This document shows, piece by piece, positions 33,401-40,013 of a stretch of 40,438 nt of DNA. The notes below the pieces were generated by a model. The model was not told the origin of the DNA, did not search any database, and saw only the letters and a program-made list of their open reading frames with translations. The DNA comes from Sediminicola sp047612485 (GTDB lineage: Bacteria; Bacteroidota; Bacteroidia; Flavobacteriales; Flavobacteriaceae): contig JBLGAT010000019.1 in NCBI GenBank assembly GCA_047612485.1, positions 1-40,438 on the forward strand. The letters are read 5' to 3'. The first letter of the stretch is position 1; each line of letters starts with the position of its first letter. The position numbers and the translations under genes were made by a program.

Positions 33401-33527
33401 TACCAATTACCCTTTCGAAGATCCAGAAGCTAGAAGTGATGTAGATGGACAGAACAATCCAGGACAGACCTTTTATTCTGCTCCTCCTGCCACAACGCTT
33501 ACAATGGGTGTTAATATTAATTTTTAA
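30492..33527 (+). CDS. SusC/RagA family TonB-dependent outer-membrane transporter
   Basis: 1011 residues. A signal peptide (1-22) is followed by a carboxypeptidase-like beta-sandwich (ISGKVTDQNGIPLPGVNV, DFDGNYSI, to about 105), the TonB-box area EEVIVVGYGTQ, a plug domain (about 115-225, with LYVLDGIPL and GANGVVLITTKKG as SusC hallmarks) and a large barrel that ends in a strand closing with F. With its SusD partner 12 bases downstream it imports a glycan, peptide or other polymer breakdown product, energised by TonB. No hydrolase, sulfatase, ECF sigma or anti-sigma gene lies beside the pair, so the substrate cannot be inferred. Confidence 0.96.
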   Translation: MKAKLKGVSTFLLVLIAQLTFAQERSISGKVTDQNGIPLPGVNVVVKGTTIGTQSDFDGNYSINANMGGILVFSYLGQKTIEKSISTSNIIDVQMEEDASQLEEVIVVGYGTQSKRTLTDNISKLTSDDISDVPNPNLQNALVAKAAGVQVTQTNGKVEGGINIRVRGAASVSGGTQPLYVLDGIPLIDPTGGRGEIGNGAPTNPLLTLSSNEIESIDILKDASSAAIYGARGANGVVLITTKKGKQGKAKFSLNLAQGFSQPTNKRDWLNSKEYVELFTEAGRNSPFFTPDEGQAFVEDEFEFQSGGTDWRNAEIDTDWNNQAFQDGYQTDADFSVSGADAKTSYFFSGAYNNTSGIIKDNELERANARTNISHQFSDKFKAGMNLSFSRTAIDRIANDNAFATPLQAIAQSPLSQPRLADGTPNPNTLYGNFLLDAENAFFNTIIRRTVGKVYGEYQFIPSIKLNSDFSYDLFSQTEDSFRGKNALFQSTNGEAFASDLASESYTYSNYATFDKTFDEKHSINIVAGTEFIKYTRRITSVTSQQFPSDDLSTVSGGAEITAGTGVNLKSSFASYFARATYDFDGKYLFKASIRRDGSSRFGENVRFGTFPAVSAGWIMSEENFLKDSQTLSFLKLRGSWGKLGNADIGGDYPSLFLFSGVSYNQRPGLAPIQPGNSNLTWEQSTQTDFGIEFGFLDNRISGELDYYVKDTQDLLFSVPLVPSSGAVSINQNIGILQGKGIEFVLNTRNISTDNLSWTTNFNISNNINELKSLPNNNADIVNGQNINRVGENVAAFYLREYAGVDPANGDALYYLNTENPDGSLNRATTTDPNEAQRIIAGNPFPELTTGMTNTILYKDFDFSFTLQGEWGASIYNAGGRFQSVNGDFYDNQSRDQLQRWQQPGDITNVPQARLFAGNGTAQSTRFLAEADFMRLRNLTLGYSLPNEVIDKMGLSKLRVYLTGINLLTVTNYPFEDPEARSDVDGQNNPGQTFYSAPPATTLTMGVNINF

Positions 33528-33539
33528 TAAAAGAGAATC

Positions 33540-34895
33540 ATGAAGTTACATAAATTATTATACGTGTTTTCCGTATTCCTTTTAATCACCAGTTGTGAAA
33601 AGGAATTAGAGATCAATCCAACAGATAACCTACCAGGAGAGTTAGCCTTTACATCAGAGGCCAATATTTCAGCAATTTTGGTGGGTACATACGACGAAGC
33701 TGGTCAGGCAGCCACATATGGCGGGCGTTTACAATTAATGGTAGATTTGTTAGGGACCTCCAACCAAGTATTTTGGGGAGGAACATTTCTAGATCCAAGA
33801 CAAGCATTTACTAAGGATCTTTTAGTAGATAATGGCTTTGTTGATGGTATCTGGGGCAATTCCTATGAAACTATAAACCAAGCCAATTTGGTGTTAGACA
33901 ACTTGGAAACGGTCACAAGTAGTACTGAAGAAAAAAACAGAATTGAAGGAGAAGCTAAATTTCTAAGAGCATTAAATTACTTTGATTTAGTCCGTAATTT
34001 TGCTTCACCTTATGTATCGGGTCAAGCAAATCCTCAATTAGGAGTTCCTCTTAGACTATCTGGTATAATTGATTATTCTGCGAACCAAGAAACAGCCAGA
34101 AATACTGTTGAGGAAGTATATGTACAGGTCATTTTAGATGCGACTGATGCTTATAATTTACTACCATCCGACAATTCCTTCTATGCAGACAAATATGCAG
34201 CTCAGGCCCTACTAGCACGAGTTTACTTGCAACAAGGAAACTATACAGACGCTAGAGATGCAGCAGATGATGTCTTGGCAAATAGTGGGCATTCTTTGGC
34301 TACTAATTTTGCAAGTGCATTTAATAATGACGTCGACAGTAGTGAGGATATCTTCAGCTTTCAGGTAACGAGCCAAACGGGAACCAACGAATTAATAACT
34401 CATTATGCCTCAGAAGCCGATGGTGGACGTGGAGGAGATATCACTGTAGAGGATGCCTATTTAGATCTCTTTGACGATCCTACAGAACAACGGGCTAATT
34501 TTACTTATATCAATCCCGCTAACGAGAGGCGGCTTAGCTTAAAATATACAAACCAATTTGGTAATATTATCATTTTTAGAATAGCAGAAATGCACCTAAT
34601 TCGTTTGGAAAGTAATTTTATATTAGGCTCAAGTATCGGATTAAACCCTTTGACAGAAATTAATGCTTTAAGAGCTAGGTCTAACGCATTGCCCTTATTA
34701 GGACCATTAACCTTAGATTTGATTTTTAATGAACGCCAACTGGAATTGGCTTTTGAAGGGTTTATTTTAAATGATATTAAAAGGAAACAAAGATCCATTA
34801 ACGGTATCGCTTGGAATAATACTTCATTAGTATTTCCAATACCTCAGTCTGAAATTGACACCAACCCCTCGATGGTTCAAAATCAAGGATATTAA
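33540..34895 (+). CDS. SusD/RagB family substrate-binding lipoprotein
   Basis: 451 residues with a lipoprotein signal (lipid Cys19 in LLITSCEKELEINP; the acidic residues after it fit the export signal for surface lipoproteins). The SusD hallmarks are present: GTYDEAG, FVDGIWGNSYETINQANLVLDN (in part: NSYETINQANLV), EGEAKFLRALNYFDLVRNF, YADKYAAQALLARVYLQQGNYTDA (in part) and the closing NERQLELAFEGFILNDIKR. It forms the lid of the SusC channel and binds the substrate on the cell surface. It ends at a strong terminator. Confidence 0.95.
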   Translation: MKLHKLLYVFSVFLLITSCEKELEINPTDNLPGELAFTSEANISAILVGTYDEAGQAATYGGRLQLMVDLLGTSNQVFWGGTFLDPRQAFTKDLLVDNGFVDGIWGNSYETINQANLVLDNLETVTSSTEEKNRIEGEAKFLRALNYFDLVRNFASPYVSGQANPQLGVPLRLSGIIDYSANQETARNTVEEVYVQVILDATDAYNLLPSDNSFYADKYAAQALLARVYLQQGNYTDARDAADDVLANSGHSLATNFASAFNNDVDSSEDIFSFQVTSQTGTNELITHYASEADGGRGGDITVEDAYLDLFDDPTEQRANFTYINPANERRLSLKYTNQFGNIIIFRIAEMHLIRLESNFILGSSIGLNPLTEINALRARSNALPLLGPLTLDLIFNERQLELAFEGFILNDIKRKQRSINGIAWNNTSLVFPIPQSEIDTNPSMVQNQGY

Positions 34896-34900
34896 AAAAA

Positions 34901-34910
34901 TCTGTACAGA
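34901..34910. repeat. 10-bp palindrome after the susD stop
   Basis: TCTGTACAGA lies 6 bases after the susD stop and just ahead of the terminator. It may only be part of the 3' end. Confidence 0.3.
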
Positions 34911-34914
34911 ATTT

Positions 34915-34949
34915 AAAAAAGCCGATTCAAAAAAAGAATCGGCTTTTTT
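34915..34949 (+). terminator. Terminator of the susCD operon
   Basis: AAAAAAGCCGATTC (34915-34928), an all-A loop, GAATCGGCTTTTTT (34936-34949): 14 base pairs ending in six T. Confidence 0.92.
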
Positions 34950-34951
34950 AT

Positions 34952-35021
34952 TGTATCCAGCATCCCTGTCCTGTTCCAAAAAAAAATGTCCCAATGCGCT
35001 ACATAAAATAAACTGGATACA
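34952..35021. repeat. Perfect 9-bp inverted repeat enclosing 52 bases, no gene
   Basis: TGTATCCAG (34952-34960) and CTGGATACA (35013-35021) are exact complements. They lie between the susCD terminator and the hydrolase terminator. They could be the closing stem of a structured RNA or a chance pair. Confidence 0.35.
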
Positions 35022-35095
35022 GATTTTGTTCTTTTACATTTTTTGGATAAAATTATTCTGGGATGTTAACTAATTCACTCTAGTGAGCAATCATA

Positions 35096-35130
35096 AGAAA
35101 AAGGTCGACCAATTGGTCGACCTTTTTCTT
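35096..35130. terminator. Bidirectional terminator downstream of the hydrolase
   Basis: AGAAAAAGGTCGACC (35096-35110), loop AATT, GGTCGACCTTTTTCT (35115-35129). Perfect 15-bp stem, usable from either side; it lies 37 bases after the hydrolase stop. Confidence 0.88.
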
Positions 35131-35165
35131 TTATATGTTTTAAGCCTAAATCTATATACTGCCTC

Positions 35166-35945
35166 TTATTGGCTCGATAAATAACCAATAACGGTATCAT
35201 TAAAAAATTTAGGTTGCTCTATATTAACCACATGTCCACAATTTTGAACTACAATGAGCTCCGAAGTTTTATGGCTGTCCACAATTTTACGGATAGTAGG
35301 CAAAAAGAGATAGTCCTCCTCTCCCATTACATATAGCGTTGGAATTCCAATTTCCATACTCCTAAAAAAGCGCAGTAATGGATTAATTTCAGTAGTGAGC
35401 TTAAACCATCGGATGAACTCTTTTTGATATAATTTTTTAGCTTCCCTTACAAATAAAGACCGTGATTCCTTATGGTTCTTGTTGGGCATGATCACAAAGG
35501 CAAAGAACTTATACAACCAAATATAGGGTACCACAGATTTTAAAACCACTCCTGTGCGCATCAATACCTGGGACCTAAAATTTAATTTCATGATGGCACC
35601 TCCCATGATCATGCTCTCTACCCTATTGGGATATTTCTCGGCTAGATTTCTTATCAAAATAGTACCCAATGAAATACCTACGAAATGAGAAGTTTTTATT
35701 TTTTCATGTTCAATGACCTCCACGATATCCTTGGTAATGGAATCAAAAGTATATTTATCATTAAATGCATCCTTCAGGAGGGGTTTTGAATCTCCATGCC
35801 CTCTTAAATCTAAAAGAAGTACGTTGAAATGCTCCTTGAACTCCCTCACCTGCTTGTACCAAATAGAAGAACTGCCCCCTGCACCGTGGACAAAGGTGAC
35901 CCATTTATCGGAGGTGGTGTGAAGGTAAGTTGTGTAGTTTAGCAA
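35166..35945 (-). CDS. Alpha/beta hydrolase
   Basis: 259 residues, no signal peptide. Complete catalytic triad: Ser92 in GISLGT, Asp211 in GEEDYLF, His238 in NCGHVVN. The oxyanion segment HGAGGSS (20-26) and LLDLRGHGDS fit the classic hydrolase fold with a helical cap (about 120-195). The substrate is unknown; esters or lactones are usual. Single gene on the minus strand, with a terminator 37 bases after its stop and no TAnnTTTG element that I can point to upstream. Confidence 0.9.
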   Translation of the reverse strand: MLNYTTYLHTTSDKWVTFVHGAGGSSSIWYKQVREFKEHFNVLLLDLRGHGDSKPLLKDAFNDKYTFDSITKDIVEVIEHEKIKTSHFVGISLGTILIRNLAEKYPNRVESMIMGGAIMKLNFRSQVLMRTGVVLKSVVPYIWLYKFFAFVIMPNKNHKESRSLFVREAKKLYQKEFIRWFKLTTEINPLLRFFRSMEIGIPTLYVMGEEDYLFLPTIRKIVDSHKTSELIVVQNCGHVVNIEQPKFFNDTVIGYLSSQ

Positions 35946-36149
35946 ACTATTTTTTTTATAAAAGTAATTTAAAATCCTTTAAAGAATACTACTTGCATCG
36001 TTTTAGAGACATAATCTTTACCAACCTGGTTTCTACCAAAGACTCGCTTTTTAGAATATTGAAGACATAAAAAAACAAACTTTTGGACAACCTACCTGAT
36101 TCTTAGATATATAACGATTTCTTAACAGAAGACTTTCTCAATAATCGCT

Positions 36150-36157
36150 TATCTTTG
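36150..36157 (+). promoter_or_regulatory. -7 promoter element TATCTTTG
   Basis: TATCTTTG fits TAnnTTTG. It lies 16 bases before the ATG of the 64-residue gene at 36174, implying a leader of only about 10 bases. Confidence 0.55.
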
Positions 36158-36173
36158 AAAGAAAAAATTAACG

Positions 36174-36368
36174 ATGGAAAATCAATACTGCAGGGTAGGC
36201 TCCACCACTCCCATTACCAAAAGCAACGATGCGATCAGTTTTCTCGAATATCAGTATGCCCTATTCATGGAAAAGGCTTCGCAAATCAAAAATTCAGATG
36301 CAAAGTTGGGTGAGTTTTTTGAGCGTAAAGCCTCGAAAATAAATAAGATGTTAGAAGGGTTGCTATAG
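36174..36368 (+). CDS. 64-residue soluble protein of unknown function
   Basis: 64 residues, no signal or membrane helix. The N-terminus MENQYCRVGSTTPIT is polar, and residues 18-64 look like two helices (AISFLEYQYALFMEKASQI and KLGEFFERKASKINKMLEGLL, each in part), probably a helical hairpin. A good promoter element directly upstream supports it. Its stop is 7 bases from the stop of pyrF on the other strand. I recognise no family. Confidence 0.68.
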   Translation: MENQYCRVGSTTPITKSNDAISFLEYQYALFMEKASQIKNSDAKLGEFFERKASKINKMLEGLL

Positions 36369-36375
36369 GCTACTA

Positions 36376-37197
36376 TTAGATTACCCTTTTCAACTCGGAA
36401 GCCATTTGCGTTTGTAGTTCTTCGGCCTTGACTCTTGCTGCATCAGCAAAATCAGTGCCCTTAGAAGCGTAAATAATTCCCCGGGAAGAATTTACCAAAA
36501 GGCCCACGTCTTTGGTCATTCCATATTGGCATACCTCACTTAAGCTCCCTCCTTGGGCACCAACCCCCGGAACCAATAAAAAGCTGTCGGGAATTATCTT
36601 TCTAATATCTGTTAAGAAGCTTGCTTTGGTTGCACCAACAACATACATAAGGTTCTTGGCATTTTTATACGTTTTTGATGTGGTCAACACCTTTTTGTAC
36701 AATTCCATTCCGTCTACTATTTGGGTCTGAAAGTCATAGGCCCCTTCATTGGAGGTCAATGCCAATAGAATGGTATGTTTATTCTCAAACGCCAAAAATG
36801 GTTCTACCGAATCCTTTCCCATATAGGGTGCAATAGTTACCGAATCGAACCCCAAGTCGTCAAAAAAGGCCTTGGCGTACATGGCAGATGTATTCCCAAT
36901 ATCTCCTCTCTTGGCATCTGCAATGGTAAACTGCTCTGGATAGTGCGTATTCAGATACTGTATAGTTCTCTCCAGGGACTTCCACCCTTTTAGACCATGA
37001 GCCTCATAAAAAGCAACATTGGGCTTATAGGCAACGCATAAATGATGTGTAGCATCAATAATGGCCTTGTTAAAGGCAAATATAGGATCCTCCTCCAATA
37101 ATAAATGTTTTGGGATCTTATTGATATCAACATCCAGTCCTATACAAAGGAACGATTGTTTTATGCGTATTTGGTCTACTAATTGCTTATTGGTCAT
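36376..37197 (-). CDS. pyrF: Orotidine 5'-phosphate decarboxylase
   Basis: 273 residues of the longer type 2 PyrF group. CIGLDVD near the start, FNKAIIDAT, YKPNVAFYE, and the catalytic segment IADAKRGDIGNTS with Lys96 and Asp94/Asp99. It makes UMP from OMP, the last step of de novo pyrimidine synthesis. GVGAQGGS and NSSRGIIYAS in the C-terminal half bind the phosphate. It lies 53 bases after prfA on the same strand; a hairpin between them suggests partial termination. Confidence 0.95.
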   Translation of the reverse strand: MTNKQLVDQIRIKQSFLCIGLDVDINKIPKHLLLEEDPIFAFNKAIIDATHHLCVAYKPNVAFYEAHGLKGWKSLERTIQYLNTHYPEQFTIADAKRGDIGNTSAMYAKAFFDDLGFDSVTIAPYMGKDSVEPFLAFENKHTILLALTSNEGAYDFQTQIVDGMELYKKVLTTSKTYKNAKNLMYVVGATKASFLTDIRKIIPDSFLLVPGVGAQGGSLSEVCQYGMTKDVGLLVNSSRGIIYASKGTDFADAARVKAEELQTQMASELKRVI

Positions 37198-37212
37198 AAT
37201 AATGATCGAGGT

Positions 37213-37243
37213 AATAAAAAAGCCAACTGTTTCCAGTTGGCTT
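37213..37243 (-). terminator. Leftward terminator between prfA and pyrF
   Basis: AAGCCAACTG (37220-37229), loop TTTC, CAGTTGGCTT (37234-37243). Reading leftwards, the stem runs into T (37220-37215). It ends prfA 8 bases after its stop. Confidence 0.82.
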
Positions 37244-37250
37244 GTATGCT

Positions 37251-38327
37251 TTAAAATATTTCAGAAGCTTCTTTAAGTTTCTCTGTGTTCTCCACCAATC
37301 TCAATTCATCAATGAAGCGCTGAATATCACCGTTCACAATATTGGACAAATCATAAAGGGTAAAGCCAATTCTATGATCGGTTACCCTTCCTTGCGAATA
37401 ATTATAGGTCCTAATTTTTGCGGATCGATCACCACTGCTCACCTGAGAGTTTCTTTTAGCGGCATCTGCTTCCTGTTTCTTGGCCAATTCCATATCATAG
37501 AGACGGGAACGCAATACTCTAAAGGCTTTATCCTTGTTCTTATGCTGTGATTTCTGATCTTGGCATTGTGCCACCAAACCTGTGGGAAGGTGGGTTAAAC
37601 GCACCGCAGAATAGGTAGTGTTCACCGACTGACCTCCCGGTCCCGAAGAACAGAAAAAATCGATTCGAACCTCTTTGGGGTCAATCTGCACATCAAACTC
37701 TTCCGCCTCTGGCAATACCATTACCGTAGCGGCACTGGTATGTACCCTTCCTTGGGTTTCCGTTTGTGGCACTCTTTGCACCCGGTGTACCCCAGCTTCA
37801 AATTTTAGTGTACCATAGACATCTTCCCCATTTACTTCGAACTGAATTTCTTTGTAACCTCCACTGGTACCTTCACTTAGATCAATGACATTGGTGCTCC
37901 ACCCCCTGGATTCACAATATTTCGTATACATTCTAAAAAGGTCGCCTGCAAAAATACTCGCCTCGTCCCCGCCTGTACCGGCACGGATCTCCATAACCAC
38001 ATTTTTGGAATCTTCAGGGTCCTTGGGGATCAAAAGAAATTTAATTTCATCCTCCAATTTGGGCAAGCCACTTTTGGCCTCCTCATACTGCATTTTGGCC
38101 ATATCCACCATCTCAGGATCACTACCATCGGACAATATTTCTTCGGCCTCCTTCATATTATTGGTCAGGGCAATATACTCCTCCCTTTTTTCCATTAATG
38201 CTTTAAGGTCCTTATACTCCTTGTTCAACTGAACATAGCGCTTCTGATCCGTTATAATATCGGGTTGAATGATAAGGTCTGAAACCTCATCGAAGCGCTG
38301 TTTAACGTAATTTAATTTATCTAACAT
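37251..38327 (-). CDS. prfA: Peptide chain release factor 1
   Basis: 358 residues from the ATG at 38327 (MLDKLNYVKQRFDEV), the usual RF1 start; a frame reaching 38399 has no family support. Codon-recognition tripeptide PxT is seen as Pro187-Gln-Thr189 in RVPQTETQGRVHTS, and the GGQ peptidyl-tRNA hydrolysis motif is at 231-233 (GPGGQSVNT). It recognises UAA and UAG. The Gln at the middle of the tripeptide differs from the E. coli PAT form; only the first and last residues are strictly needed. Confidence 0.97.
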   Translation of the reverse strand: MLDKLNYVKQRFDEVSDLIIQPDIITDQKRYVQLNKEYKDLKALMEKREEYIALTNNMKEAEEILSDGSDPEMVDMAKMQYEEAKSGLPKLEDEIKFLLIPKDPEDSKNVVMEIRAGTGGDEASIFAGDLFRMYTKYCESRGWSTNVIDLSEGTSGGYKEIQFEVNGEDVYGTLKFEAGVHRVQRVPQTETQGRVHTSAATVMVLPEAEEFDVQIDPKEVRIDFFCSSGPGGQSVNTTYSAVRLTHLPTGLVAQCQDQKSQHKNKDKAFRVLRSRLYDMELAKKQEADAAKRNSQVSSGDRSAKIRTYNYSQGRVTDHRIGFTLYDLSNIVNGDIQRFIDELRLVENTEKLKEASEIF

Positions 38328-38396
38328 ATTCAATCTTCCCTTGGACTGCGAATTTACAATTTTTTTGGAGGTAAAACCATTCAATTCAGTTTGGCA

Positions 38397-38404
38397 CAAA
38401 AATA
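38397..38404 (-). promoter_or_regulatory. -7 promoter element TATTTTTG for prfA
   Basis: CAAAAATA on the plus strand reads TATTTTTG leftwards (TAnnTTTG), 69 bases upstream of the prfA ATG. Confidence 0.4.
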
Positions 38405-38480
38405 TGTTTCAACTTTTAAGTGAATTTTTTAAAACAATAAAAACCAGGCAGTTATTCATGTGAAATTTTTCAATACCCTG

Positions 38481-39761
38481 CTAATCTGCTACGAACGATG
38501 CCCCAACTGTGACAATAAAAGAACCCAATCCATCGCTCCTATCGTATTGATTCAGGCGAAGATCTAGGGACTTCAGGCCATAGGAGAATATTTTTGCCGT
38601 GGTAAAAATATCCTTATAGCGGATCCCCATTCCATATTGATGCGCATCAAAAGCAGAAAGATCATAATCTGAGGTATAGTAATCCAGCGTAGACAATGCC
38701 ACTTCCTTTTCATAGAAATAATCAGCAGCAATTTGGGTATAGAAACGGTACATGGGATAAATAGTAAAAGCACTGCTCACCTTTATAGGCACTTCTATAC
38801 TTGCGGTATGGGAATTGATCCCCCAATCATCACTGTAAAACCTATAATAGGAACGTATAATGAACATATCGTTGACAAAGATATTGAGACGCCCCCCCAC
38901 CGGGACTTTAACCCTGGTATCGGGTAAACGTTCCACGTCATCGGCCAATTGAAATTCATCAATAAAAAAGTCGTTCCGATCCCCAAAATACACTCTTTGA
39001 AATGGCGTACTCAGCAATCCATTTTGGGAAACAAGATCTACAAATAAAGACCCCTGAACCCTTTTGCCCAATATTTGGGAGAAATTAAGGGAGAGGGAAT
39101 AAGAGTTCCTTTTCTTATTTTCAAACGCTGAGAATGCCGGGTCATATGTGCCATTTCCGCTTATGCGGTCATCAAAAAAACCACCTCTGAGCTCTATGGG
39201 ATATTGTGGGTTCCAAGTATCCAAAAAAACCTGTGCACTAGCACTTACCTCCGTGTTCTTCTCATTGAACAAACGAGTATAACTCCCACCAAAACCCAAG
39301 GAGAAATAATCGTACTCGGATGAGATATACCCCTTCACTCCCCAAATGGAGTTCCTATCATCAGAACTATGTTGATATGATGGTGTCACGTGGGCGAGAA
39401 CATCACTTCTTGATGCTCCAGAGGAAGCTATATATGGACTTACCGGGCGATTTGGATTCCCATCCAAGGGATTCACATTACTGGAAGAGGCGGAGGTATA
39501 GGCCGAAATTCCAACATCTACAGTAAGAACATCATCTTCTCCAATAGGCATTTTTACGATCAAACTGGATGTTACATCTGTCAATTCCTCTGTCCCATCG
39601 CCCCCGGATACAGCAGCATGTACACCATCCTGATTATAATAACTGAACAGCACATCTATTTCAGTAGCCTCTAAAACACGCTTTTTGTAGGCTGTGGGTT
39701 CATCCTGTGCAGAAACGATTAAAGAAAAGAGACTAAAAACACCCAAGAAAATTTTTTTCAT
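38481..39761 (-). CDS. DUF3570 outer-membrane beta-barrel protein
   Basis: 426 residues from the ATG at 39761 (MKKIFLGVFSLFSLIVSAQ, a clear signal peptide). An extension to 39812 lacks support and overlaps the DUF4266 gene. The mature part opens with YKKRVLEATEIDVLFSYYNQDGVHAAVSGG, as DUF3570 proteins do (in part), and continues with alternating beta strands, rich in Tyr, Ser and Asp, for a barrel. A motif SSGAS (113-117) followed by HSSDDRN lies in a loop; it resembles the (S/T)GA(S/T) acceptor sites of the flavin transferase ApbE, but without the usual Asp ahead. It is the third visible gene in the ApbE-DUF4266-DUF3570 operon, 7 bases after DUF4266. Confidence 0.85.
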   Translation of the reverse strand: MKKIFLGVFSLFSLIVSAQDEPTAYKKRVLEATEIDVLFSYYNQDGVHAAVSGGDGTEELTDVTSSLIVKMPIGEDDVLTVDVGISAYTSASSSNVNPLDGNPNRPVSPYIASSGASRSDVLAHVTPSYQHSSDDRNSIWGVKGYISSEYDYFSLGFGGSYTRLFNEKNTEVSASAQVFLDTWNPQYPIELRGGFFDDRISGNGTYDPAFSAFENKKRNSYSLSLNFSQILGKRVQGSLFVDLVSQNGLLSTPFQRVYFGDRNDFFIDEFQLADDVERLPDTRVKVPVGGRLNIFVNDMFIIRSYYRFYSDDWGINSHTASIEVPIKVSSAFTIYPMYRFYTQIAADYFYEKEVALSTLDYYTSDYDLSAFDAHQYGMGIRYKDIFTTAKIFSYGLKSLDLRLNQYDRSDGLGSFIVTVGASFVAD

Positions 39762-39768
39762 AACCTCT

Positions 39769-39978
39769 TTAATTACAGCCGCAACCGCCACCCGTTTTAC
39801 CTCCGTTACCACCAGAAGCAGCTTCCCTGTATATCTGAAAATTGATTTCGAACTGCTCCATGCTTTTTATGGCCAATTGCATTTCCTCATCATTCAGATA
39901 CACCTTATCATACTCCTTTACTGCAACGCAGGAAGTCAGTGATATGGCTAAAAAAAAGATCAATAGTATTCTTTTCAT
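39769..39978 (-). CDS. DUF4266 small lipoprotein with a Gly-rich CGC tail
   Basis: 68 residues from the ATG at 39978 (MKRILLIFFLAISLTSC, lipid Cys17). After VAVKEYDKVYLNDEEMQL and a short helix comes the tail AASGGNGGKTGGGCGCN. A second ATG three codons upstream exists, but the signal begins at MKR. The tail holds two Cys separated by one Gly at the very C-terminus, next to a Gly-rich stretch: a shape suited to metal binding or to chemical modification. The gene sits between ApbE and DUF3570, 7 bases from the latter. The family's job is not known to me. Confidence 0.85.
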   Translation of the reverse strand: MKRILLIFFLAISLTSCVAVKEYDKVYLNDEEMQLAIKSMEQFEINFQIYREAASGGNGGKTGGGCGCN

Positions 39979-40013
39979 TTGGAACAATTGTAAAATGCGC
40001 TTCGGATTTAAAG

